In this document: piece by piece, positions 1-6,008 of the stretch
How positions within the stretch are numbered: position 1 is the first letter of the stretch
How the letters are laid out: each line of letters opens with the position of its first letter
Assembly: GCA_051746665.1 (NCBI GenBank)
Contig: JBNJFG010000102.1
Coordinates: 1-6,268 of the forward strand
DNA: 6,268 nt
DNA from: Halanaerobium sp051746665
GTDB taxonomy: Bacteria > Bacillota > Halanaerobiia > Halanaerobiales > Halanaerobiaceae
Reading direction: 5' to 3'
Translations under genes and position numbers: made by a program
Notes under the pieces: generated by a model
The model's input: only the letters and a program-made list of their open reading frames with translations
What the model was told of the DNA's origin: nothing
Databases searched by the model: none

Positions 1-759
1 TAAAAACTTTTGATGACTGTTACCTGCACCAACCCCAAATAATCCTCCCGAACCTAAAGCAAGCAGAGATTGAATAATATGATAACCGCTATCTAATGGA
101 TCCTGCCAGGGATTAAGAAAAGTTAATAATCGCTGTCTTCTATAGGGTTCAATCAAAATTGCTGCTGCTGCTAACACAGAAGAAATTAAACCCAGTATAA
201 TTAATACAGATATTTTAATTCCGCCAATAAAAATCATTGCTGCTGCAACTGCTGCCAAAGTTATAGCTGTTCCTAAATCAGGTTCCAGCAAAATCAGGAA
301 AGAAATAGTGGCAATTACAGCTACTGGAGGTAAGACTCCCTTTTTAATATTTTTTATTTTTTCTTTATTCCGATCTATATAAGCAGCCAAATAAATTACA
401 ATAGTAAATTTCGCCAGTTCAGACGGCTGAAAACTAATTGGTCCTAAAGGCAGCCACCTGCGGGAACCACCGGCCATTCTGCCTACACCAGGAATTAAAA
501 CTAAGATCAGAGTTACAAGCGAAATAAGCAGCAAATAGGGAGCCAGTGCTTTTAATTTTTTATACTTAAATTTATAAATTACTGCAGCTATGACTAAAGC
601 AACTGCTAAATATTTCAGCTGATTAATAAAAAAATAATGGCTGTTAGAAAAAAGTTGCTCTGCTTTGACAGAACTGGCTGACAAAATCATAATCAGCCCA
701 CTTAAAACTAAAGCTAAAATTGTAAATAACAATATGAAATCTGGCAGCTTTTTCCGCAT
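1..759 (-). CDS. ftsW: FtsW-type SEDS peptidoglycan glycosyltransferase, N-terminal 253 residues (3' end cut by window edge)
   Basis: Reading down from the ATG at 757-759, 253 codons are open with no stop, so the gene continues past position 1; family members are usually about 360-400 residues. SEDS proteins are polytopic membrane glycosyltransferases that polymerise lipid II together with a class B PBP. Visible hydrophobic segments lie near residues 7-31, 45-64, 72-92, 110-128, 140-158, 163-180 and 183-203. Family motifs: GGSRRWLPLG (97-106), FQPSELAKF (110-118), EPDLGTA (159-165), RRQRLLTFLNPW (207-218) and the GVGAGNSHQK loop (242-251). The essential extracellular Asp of the family (E. coli FtsW Asp297) should lie just beyond the window. 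An AAGGAG at 765-770, overlapping the murD stop, supports this start. The position directly after murD favours FtsW (or the sporulation paralogue SpoVE) over RodA; sequence alone does not separate FtsW from SpoVE. Confidence 0.93.
   Translation of the reverse strand, partial: MRKKLPDFILLFTILALVLSGLIMILSASSVKAEQLFSNSHYFFINQLKYLAVALVIAAVIYKFKYKKLKALAPYLLLISLVTLILVLIPGVGRMAGGSRRWLPLGPISFQPSELAKFTIVIYLAAYIDRNKEKIKNIKKGVLPPVAVIATISFLILLEPDLGTAITLAAVAAAMIFIGGIKISVLIILGLISSVLAAAAILIEPYRRQRLLTFLNPWQDPLDSGYHIIQSLLALGSGGLFGVGAGNSHQKFL
665..693 (+). promoter_or_regulatory. Candidate antisense sigma-A-like promoter inside the start of ftsW
   Basis: The plus strand has TTGACA (665-670), a 17-nt spacer and CATAAT (688-693; 5 of 6 matches to TATAAT). 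Transcription would start near 700 and run rightward, antisense to the ftsW 5' end and then to murD. There is no extended -10 TG. It lies within coding sequence and in AT-rich DNA, so chance is a serious alternative; no open frame or RNA downstream on this strand supports a product. Confidence 0.2.
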
Positions 760-764
760 AATTA

Positions 765-770
765 CTCCTT
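765..770 (-). promoter_or_regulatory. ftsW ribosome-binding site overlapping the murD stop codon
   Basis: The minus strand reads TAAGGAG, where TAA (769-771) is the murD stop and AAGGAG (765-770) is the Shine-Dalgarno for the ATG at 757-759, with a 5-nt spacer. Ribosomes finishing murD stop on the ftsW initiation signal, a layout typical of translational coupling. Confidence 0.8.
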
Positions 771-2118
771 AATCAATATATTTTAAAATATTTGCTTTAA
801 AAATATTCCCTCTTTCTTTATAACTTGAATACATATCCCAGCTGGGACAGGCAGGAGATAAAAGCAGGGCTTTTTTCTCATCTAAAGCTTCAATAGCTGT
901 TCTAACAGCAGCTTCCATTGATTCTACTTTTATTACTTCCAGTTCAGAATTAGTAAATAAAGAAGCTATTTTATCAGCTGTTTCTCCCAGTAAAATCAGT
1001 TTTTTAACCCTATTTTTGATTTCTGCACTTAAATCTGAAAAATCAGCATCTCTGTCCTGACCTCCGGCAATAAGAATTATATCTTTTTTAATGCTTTTTA
1101 GTGCTTTGAGGGCAGAATCAGGATTGGTTGCTTTAGAGTCATCAATAATCAAATAATTTTTAGGATTTTCTATAATCTCCATTCTGTGTGACTGCAGTTT
1201 ATAATTTTCAGCAGCTTTTTGAATTTTATCTAACTTTTGTCCGACAAGATAGGCGGCCAGAGCTGCAAAAGCAGCATTTTTTTTGTTATGTTCTCCAGGT
1301 AATTTAATTTTAGAAAAATCAAGCAGCTTTAAGTTATCTCTTTTATAAAAGGCTGCTCCTTGATTAATAATCAAATCTGCATTCTGCAGCTGAGATGAAA
1401 CCCCTAAAACTTCTGCTTCAATTTCTTCTTTTAGACTACAAAGATAAGAATCATCTAAATTAATAACTGCCAGATCATTTTCACTTTGATTTTTGAAAAT
1501 ATTTTTTTTAGCCTGCTTGTAATTAAATTCATTCTGATGACGATCTAAATGATCAGGGCTGTAATTTAAATAAAGGGCAATTTTAGCTTTGAAATTTTTA
1601 ACTGCTTCTAATTGAAAAGAACTTAACTCTAAAATTACCTTTTCTCCTTTTTCCAGCTCATCAATAATAGAAATAAAAGGCAGACCAATATTGCCAGCAG
1701 TTTTAATTTTTTTACCATCTAAATCACTTAACATTGCTCCCAGAAGTTCAGTGGTAGTAGTTTTACCATTTGTTCCTGTAATAGCAATGATCTCAGCCTC
1801 AGACTGTCTATAAGCAAATTCAATTTCACTAATTGTTTCTATCCCCTTTTTTCTGGCCTTCTTTAATATTTCTAAATCATAAGGAACACCAGGACTCAAT
1901 ATAATTAACTCACTTTCTAAAATTTTATCTCCATTAACACCAAGTTCATATATAATGTTTTTATTATCGACCTCTGCAATTAAATCTTCTAATTCTTTTC
2001 TATCTTTTGAGTCAGAAACAATTATCTCTACCTCAAATTTTGATAAATATTTTATTACTTCTAAACCAGTGCGGGGACTAAAACCCAGTACTGCAATTTT
2101 TTGATAATCTAAATTCAA
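769..2118 (-). CDS. murD: UDP-N-acetylmuramoyl-L-alanine--D-glutamate ligase (MurD), TTG start
   Basis: Cytoplasmic ATP-dependent ligase adding D-Glu to UDP-MurNAc-L-Ala. The 449 residues match the usual length of about 450. Three Mur ligase domains are visible. The N-terminal UDP-binding region starts at VLGF (10-13). The central ATPase domain has P-loop TGTNGKTTT (114-122), ELSSFQLE (164-171), NYSPDHLDRH (185-194), the expected carbamylated Lys at 204 (YKQAKK) and GEHNKKNA (275-282). The C-terminal domain has SHRME (310-314), DDSKATNP (326-333), AGGQDRD (351-357) and SPACPSWD (421-428). The start is TTG at 2116-2118: an in-frame TAG lies at 2125-2127, the next in-frame Met is residue 128, and an AAGGAG sits 10 nt upstream. 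It lies 31 nt after mraY, and its TAA overlaps the ftsW ribosome-binding site. The N-terminal loop GFSPRTG (12-18) departs from the common G-x-G-x-S/T-G form. Confidence 0.97.
   Translation of the reverse strand: MNLDYQKIAVLGFSPRTGLEVIKYLSKFEVEIIVSDSKDRKELEDLIAEVDNKNIIYELGVNGDKILESELIILSPGVPYDLEILKKARKKGIETISEIEFAYRQSEAEIIAITGTNGKTTTTELLGAMLSDLDGKKIKTAGNIGLPFISIIDELEKGEKVILELSSFQLEAVKNFKAKIALYLNYSPDHLDRHQNEFNYKQAKKNIFKNQSENDLAVINLDDSYLCSLKEEIEAEVLGVSSQLQNADLIINQGAAFYKRDNLKLLDFSKIKLPGEHNKKNAAFAALAAYLVGQKLDKIQKAAENYKLQSHRMEIIENPKNYLIIDDSKATNPDSALKALKSIKKDIILIAGGQDRDADFSDLSAEIKNRVKKLILLGETADKIASLFTNSELEVIKVESMEAAVRTAIEALDEKKALLLSPACPSWDMYSSYKERGNIFKANILKYID
1754..1782 (-). repeat. 29-nt exact repeat, copy in murD (P-loop)
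   Basis: Identical over 29 nt to positions 5614-5642, in the same orientation and the same reading frame. In murD it encodes Ile-Thr-Gly-Thr-Asn-Gly-Lys-Thr-Thr and two bases of the next Thr codon (residues 113-122). The match ends at once on both sides (1753 versus 5613 and 1783 versus 5643 differ). It is a shared ATP-binding motif with identical codon choice, not a mobile or regulatory repeat as far as can be seen. Confidence 0.85.
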
Positions 2119-2128
2119 TAAAATCTAA

Positions 2129-2134
2129 CTCCTT
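2129..2134 (-). promoter_or_regulatory. Ribosome-binding site for the TTG start of murD
   Basis: The minus strand reads AAGGAG, followed by a 10-nt spacer to TTG at 2116-2118. With an in-frame TAG at 2125-2127 and no nearby in-frame ATG, this site supports TTG as the real initiation codon. Confidence 0.8.
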
Positions 2135-2149
2135 TAAATTAAATTCTAA

Positions 2150-3100
2150 TTAAAACAATGAACTTAAAGCAAATAGTGACAATAAAATAGTAATAATTAT
2201 AAATCTAAAAACAATTTTATTTTCAGCTAGACCAGTCAATTCAAAATGATGATGGATTGGTGTCATTTTAAAAACCCTTTTTCCACCTGTTATTTTATAA
2301 TAAGGGACCTGAATCATTACAGAAAGAGTCTCTACAACATAAATACCGCCAATTATTAATAAATAAATTTCTGAAGCAGTTAAAACTGCCGCTGAACCTA
2401 AAAAACCTCCAATTGCCAGTGAACCAACATCTCCCATAAAGACTGAAGCAGGATTGGAATTAAACCAGAGAAAAGCAGTGCTGCTCCCCGCCATGATCAG
2501 CATTATCAGGCTGTATTCCGGCAATTTTAAAAAATAGAATAAAACTGCAAAAGCAAGAGTAACTACCGAGGTAATTCCTGCTGCCAGCCCATCAAGTCCA
2601 TCAGTTAAGTTAACAGCATTGGAGCTTCCAATAACTACAATAAAAGCTAAAATAAATTTAAAGAAAAAATTAAGCTTAAAAGTCCCCCAAAAAGGAATTA
2701 TCAGGTTCTGCTGATTAATTATAAAAACCGCAGTTACTGCTGTTAAAGCTGCTGCCGCAGTCTGCAGCAGTACTTTCTGCCAGGCTTTTAAACCTAAAGA
2801 GCGCTCAAATTTTATTTTTAAAAAATCATCTAAAAAACCAGTTAAAGCCATAATAAATGTTGTCAGTAAAATTGTTATAATTTCAATATTTAAAGGCAGC
2901 ATAAAAAGAGATAATAATAAGAATACAGAAATAATTAAAAATCCACCCATTGTTGGTATACCGGCCTTTTTTAAATGGCTTTCCGGACCATAATCACGCA
3001 CCTGCTGACCAAAATTTAATCTTTTTATATAATCTATAAATAGATTACCACTAAAAATAATTATTAATAATGGTAATACATAAGCTGCGATATAAAGCAT
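2150..3100 (-). CDS. mraY: Phospho-N-acetylmuramoyl-pentapeptide-transferase (MraY)
   Basis: Integral membrane enzyme that moves phospho-MurNAc-pentapeptide from UDP to undecaprenyl phosphate, forming lipid I. The 316 residues fit the short form usual in Gram-positive-type lineages (about 320; E. coli has 360). The protein is hydrophobic throughout, with roughly ten membrane segments and a first helix at about 3-22. All catalytic landmarks are present: HLKKAGIPTMGG (42-53), the Asp-Asp pair D91-D92 in GFLDDFLK, NLTDGLDGLA with D167 and D170 (164-173), FMGDVGSLAIGG with D224 (221-232), and the PIHHHFE histidine cluster H283-H285. The start is ATG at 3098-3100, one base after the murF stop, with an AAGGAG at 3108-3113 lying inside the last codons of murF; this suggests translational coupling. 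Nothing in it looks damaged or foreign. Confidence 0.98.
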   Translation of the reverse strand: MLYIAAYVLPLLIIIFSGNLFIDYIKRLNFGQQVRDYGPESHLKKAGIPTMGGFLIISVFLLLSLFMLPLNIEIITILLTTFIMALTGFLDDFLKIKFERSLGLKAWQKVLLQTAAAALTAVTAVFIINQQNLIIPFWGTFKLNFFFKFILAFIVVIGSSNAVNLTDGLDGLAAGITSVVTLAFAVLFYFLKLPEYSLIMLIMAGSSTAFLWFNSNPASVFMGDVGSLAIGGFLGSAAVLTASEIYLLIIGGIYVVETLSVMIQVPYYKITGGKRVFKMTPIHHHFELTGLAENKIVFRFIIITILLSLFALSSLF

Positions 3101-3101
3101 T

Positions 3102-4499
3102 TTAAAACTCCTTATTTTCTAGTTCAGCTGCTATTTCTTCTAATTTATTAGCACGTGAGCCCTTGATCAAAATTAAATCTTTTTCCTTGATTTCAGAAGT
3201 TAGAAATTCAATACATTCCTCATTATTATCCAAAATAAGGATCTTCCCCGGATTCATTTTGCTTTCAGCTCCAGCTGCAATCTCTGCTGCCTCTCTGCCT
3301 ATAGTTATTAAAAAATCCAGATTCTTTGCTGCTGCATAACTCCCCACTTCTCTGTGTTTAATGAGGCTCTGCTCACCTAATTCCAGCATAGATGCTAAAA
3401 CCGCAATTTTTCTTGCTCCCTTTGTTTCTGCCAATACATCGAGCGCGGCTTTAACAGCAAGGGGGTTGGCATTATAACTGTCATTAATTATTCTTGCTCC
3501 ATTATTTAATTTAATAAAGTCCATTCTCAAAGAAGAAAATTCTACAGATAACAATCCCTGCTGTATTTCTGAGCAGTTAAGTCCATATTTAAATGCAATT
3601 ATTACCGCAACTAAAGCATTATAAATATTATGTTTTCCGGCTTTATTAAAATCAAAATTATATACCTGACCCTGATAGCTTAATTTAAAATTTAATCTTT
3701 CCTTTTTTTGATCAAAATTATAACTTACTACCTCAGCATCAGCTTCTTTTTCAAAACCAAATGAAAGCACTTCAGCCTCAGTATTATCTATCATTTTTCT
3801 GGTATATATGTTGTCATAATTTAAAACTGCAGTATCATTTTTAGTTAAATTATCAATAAGTTCTTTTTTAGCCCGAGCTATGTTTTCCAGACTTCCCAGG
3901 TGTTTTAAATGAGCAGCAGCAACATTTGTTATAACACCTAAATCAGGTTCTGCGATTTTTGCCAGCAGTTCAATTTCGCCTAAAGCACTCATTCCCATCT
4001 CCACTACAGCAAAGTCCTCTTTTCCTGTTAACTGCAGAAGAGTCAGCGGCAGACCAATATGATTATTAAAATTTCCTCTGGTTTTTAAACAGCTGTATTT
4101 CTCTGATAAAAGTGAGTAGATTAAATCTTTAGTGGTTGTCTTACCGGCACTTCCAGTAACAGCAATTACTTTTAGCTTCTTAAAAGTTTTTCGATAATTA
4201 TGAGCAATATCCTGTAAAGCCCTGGTAGTATCATCCACTTTTAAAACTGTCAGCCCGTTATTTTTAATAAAATCACCTTTAATTACTCTATCAACTATCA
4301 CTGCAGCTGCTCCATTTTCTGCAGCCTGCTCAAGAAACTGATGTCCATCCTGATTTTCTCCAATAATTGCAATAAACAAGTAATCTTTTTTTACTTCTCT
4401 GCTGTCAATTACAATTTCAGTAATTTCTCGGTCACTACTTCCCTGCAGCAGCTGAGCCCTGGAAAAATCAATTATCTTTTCTAAACTTAAATTCTGCAT
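3102..4499 (-). CDS. murF: UDP-N-acetylmuramoyl-tripeptide--D-alanyl-D-alanine ligase (MurF)
   Basis: Cytoplasmic ATP-dependent ligase adding D-Ala-D-Ala to the UDP-MurNAc tripeptide, completing the pentapeptide. The 465 residues are normal for MurF. In order: N-terminal substrate-binding domain with DSR (32-34) and DGHQF (51-55); ATPase domain with P-loop TGSAGKTTTK (115-124), RGNFNNHIGLP (141-151), VEMGMS (166-171), TNVAAAHL (191-198), the likely carbamylated Lys 211 in IARAKKE, and AGKHNIYNA (287-295); C-terminal domain with LRMDF (324-328), INDSYNANP (338-346), MLELGE (371-376) and KGSRANKLE (446-454). The P-loop (GSAGKTTTK) and NDSYNANP separate it from MurD and MurE. The ATG abuts the murE TAA directly, with AAAGGA at 4506-4511 inside murE. 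One oddity: the usual G-D-M-x-E-L-G motif reads A-S-M-L-E-L-G here (369-375). Confidence 0.97.
   Translation of the reverse strand: MQNLSLEKIIDFSRAQLLQGSSDREITEIVIDSREVKKDYLFIAIIGENQDGHQFLEQAAENGAAAVIVDRVIKGDFIKNNGLTVLKVDDTTRALQDIAHNYRKTFKKLKVIAVTGSAGKTTTKDLIYSLLSEKYSCLKTRGNFNNHIGLPLTLLQLTGKEDFAVVEMGMSALGEIELLAKIAEPDLGVITNVAAAHLKHLGSLENIARAKKELIDNLTKNDTAVLNYDNIYTRKMIDNTEAEVLSFGFEKEADAEVVSYNFDQKKERLNFKLSYQGQVYNFDFNKAGKHNIYNALVAVIIAFKYGLNCSEIQQGLLSVEFSSLRMDFIKLNNGARIINDSYNANPLAVKAALDVLAETKGARKIAVLASMLELGEQSLIKHREVGSYAAAKNLDFLITIGREAAEIAAGAESKMNPGKILILDNNEECIEFLTSEIKEKDLILIKGSRANKLEEIAAELENKEF
3108..3113 (-). promoter_or_regulatory. mraY ribosome-binding site inside the end of murF
   Basis: The minus strand reads AAGGAG, 7 nt before the mraY ATG. 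These bases also encode Lys-Glu at the end of MurF (N-K-E-F-stop), so the murF C-terminus doubles as the mraY initiation signal. Confidence 0.8.
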
Positions 4500-5966
4500 T
4501 TAATTTCCTTTCATCATTTCTGCTGCTCGATAAGCAACTTTACGATCATCAAGTTCAATTTTTTGATCTTTTATTACCTGATATTTTTCATGTCCTCTTC
4601 CCAGCAGCATAACCAGATCATCTTTTTCAGCCATCATAATCGCTTTTTTGATTGCTTTTTTTCTGTCAGGAATAATTTCATAATCACTAAAATCTTCACT
4701 AAAACCCTTTTTGATTTCTGAAAAAATTATTTCTGGGTCTTCACTGCGGGGATTATCATTACTTACAATTGTATAATCAGCATATTTTTCAGCTAATCCG
4801 GCCATTGCAGATCTTTTGCTGTGATCTCTATCTCCACCACAGCCAAATAAGACAATTAATCTGTTTTTTTCCATAGCAGCTGCAGTTTCCAAAACATTTT
4901 TCATTCCATCAGGAGTATGAGCATAATCAACAACTACCTGGAAATCCTGTCCTGCATTAATAATTTCAAAACGCCCCGGTACAGAATTGATTTCAGTTAA
5001 AGCTTTTTGGCTGATCTCTTTTTCAATGCCCAACAAATCTGCAGTTAAAATAGCTGCTAAAGAATTATAAATGTTGAAAATACCACCTAAATTTAATTCA
5101 AAAACTGAACTAACTCTACCTTCACTTTTATATTTCATTCCTCTTTGATTTAATTGATATTCAGATGTATATAAATCTGCTGTTTTAGAATTCAGGCTGT
5201 AGCTGAAATTTTGTCCATTTGATTTTTTTTGAATATATTCTGCATTTGGGTCATCAGCATTAATAACCGCATACTGCTGACTATTAAGATTAGAAAACAA
5301 TCTGGATTTTACTTCTCTATAATTTTCAAGATTTTTATGATAATTAAGATGTTCTGGGCTGATATTAGTAAAAATTGCAGCAGCAAAATCCATCCCATAA
5401 ACCCTGTATAAATCTAAAGCATGGGAAGAAACTTCCATGACCCCATATTTGATTCCCCTGTCTTTCATCCTGGCAAAATATCTATATAAATCTAAAGATT
5501 CAGGGGTAGTTCTGCTGGAGTCAACTTCTTCTCCACCAATGATATTTTTGATAGTACCAAATAAGGCAGCCCTACCTGTATATTCTTTTAAAATATTATA
5601 TAAAAGATAAGCAGTAGTAGTTTTACCATTTGTTCCTGTAATTCCCACTAAGTTGATATCTTTAAGTGGATTATCAAAAAAATTCTTAGCAGCTTCTGCC
5701 ATAACTCTGCGGCTGTTTTTTACTTTTATATAGGCTGTTTTAGGCTCATATTCTGCAATTTCATTTTCTATAATCACAGCTGAGGCTCCATTTTTTACTG
5801 CCTGAGCTATATACTGATGGCCGTCTGTTTCAAAACCTTTGATAGCGATAAATAAATTGTTTTCTTTAATTTCTCTAGAATCGTATCCGATTTCAGCTAT
5901 ATTTTTTTCTAGATCTCCTCTAATAACTTCGAAATCTATATTATTCAATATTTTTTTTAATTTCAT
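4500..5966 (-). CDS. murE: UDP-N-acetylmuramoyl-L-alanyl-D-glutamate--2,6-diaminopimelate ligase (MurE)
   Basis: Cytoplasmic ATP-dependent ligase adding the third stem-peptide residue. The start chosen is ATG at 5964-5966 (488 residues), preceded by GGAGGT at 5976-5981 with a 9-nt spacer. An in-frame TTG at 5991-5993 would add nine residues, but that extension would itself encode the ribosome-binding site. Motifs: DSR (29-31), P-loop TGTNGKTTT (110-118), TTPESLDL (153-160), EVSSHALDLYRV (178-189), NISPEHLNYH (201-210), the likely carbamylated Lys 220, PGRFE (330-334), DYAHTPD (347-353), GCGGDRD (375-381), DNPRSEDP (404-411) and GRGHE (456-460). DNPR together with the GxGHE Gly and Glu is the known signature for meso-DAP rather than L-Lys; that substrate call rests on the family rule. 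It lies 42 nt after the PBP gene and directly abuts murF. Confidence 0.97.
   Translation of the reverse strand: MKLKKILNNIDFEVIRGDLEKNIAEIGYDSREIKENNLFIAIKGFETDGHQYIAQAVKNGASAVIIENEIAEYEPKTAYIKVKNSRRVMAEAAKNFFDNPLKDINLVGITGTNGKTTTAYLLYNILKEYTGRAALFGTIKNIIGGEEVDSSRTTPESLDLYRYFARMKDRGIKYGVMEVSSHALDLYRVYGMDFAAAIFTNISPEHLNYHKNLENYREVKSRLFSNLNSQQYAVINADDPNAEYIQKKSNGQNFSYSLNSKTADLYTSEYQLNQRGMKYKSEGRVSSVFELNLGGIFNIYNSLAAILTADLLGIEKEISQKALTEINSVPGRFEIINAGQDFQVVVDYAHTPDGMKNVLETAAAMEKNRLIVLFGCGGDRDHSKRSAMAGLAEKYADYTIVSNDNPRSEDPEIIFSEIKKGFSEDFSDYEIIPDRKKAIKKAIMMAEKDDLVMLLGRGHEKYQVIKDQKIELDDRKVAYRAAEMMKGN
4506..4511 (-). promoter_or_regulatory. murF ribosome-binding site inside the end of murE
   Basis: The minus strand reads AAAGGA, 6 nt before the murF ATG, within the last codons of murE (M-M-K-G-N-stop). 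The murE TAA and the murF ATG are directly adjacent. Confidence 0.75.
5614..5642 (-). repeat. 29-nt exact repeat, copy in murE (P-loop)
   Basis: Partner of the murD segment at 1754-1782. Here it encodes MurE residues 109-118 (I-T-G-T-N-G-K-T-T-T). The homologous P-loop of murF (around 4126-4155) encodes TGSAGKTTT with different bases and is not part of the repeat. Confidence 0.85.
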
Positions 5967-5975
5967 CTTAAAATT

Positions 5976-5981
5976 ACCTCC
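5976..5981 (-). promoter_or_regulatory. Ribosome-binding site fixing the murE start
   Basis: The minus strand reads GGAGGT here, 9 nt before the ATG at 5964-5966. It lies inside the extension that a start at the upstream TTG (5991-5993) would translate, so it decides for the shorter 488-residue MurE. It is the strongest Shine-Dalgarno match in the window and sits in the 42-nt PBP-murE gap. Confidence 0.85.
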
Positions 5982-6008
5982 ATCAGTGCACAATAAAGTT
6001 CTATAATA

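Noticed and set aside
2119..2149. mraY-murD gap as a site for a regulatory RNA or terminator
   Set aside because: 31 nt of AT-rich sequence with only the murD Shine-Dalgarno; no hairpin.
4380..4408. TTGACA on the minus strand (4403-4408) as an internal promoter in murF
   Set aside because: At 17-nt spacing the -10 position reads GATTAC, matching TATAAT at only three of six bases.
5229..5411. 60-codon open frame on the plus strand inside murE
   Set aside because: It lies fully antisense to well-conserved MurE coding sequence, has no clear ribosome-binding site or recognisable domain, and its composition is what an antisense shadow of AT-rich coding DNA gives.
1277..5958. Runs of eight A on the coding strand in murD (1277-1284, 1502-1509) and murE (5223-5230, 5951-5958) as possible phase-variation or slippage sites
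   Set aside because: They encode ordinary Lys-rich stretches in essential genes, are short, and are expected at this base composition; all frames are intact.
6002..6007. TATAAT on the plus strand next to the PBP stop codon
   Set aside because: It points away from the operon, I saw no convincing -35 at the right distance, and such hexamers are common in DNA this AT-rich.
5967..6008. PBP-murE gap examined for a terminator or promoter
   Set aside because: Only a 6-bp palindrome (GTGCAC, 5986-5991) is present, with no stem-loop plus T-run; the 42 nt hold the murE ribosome-binding site and nothing else I can support.
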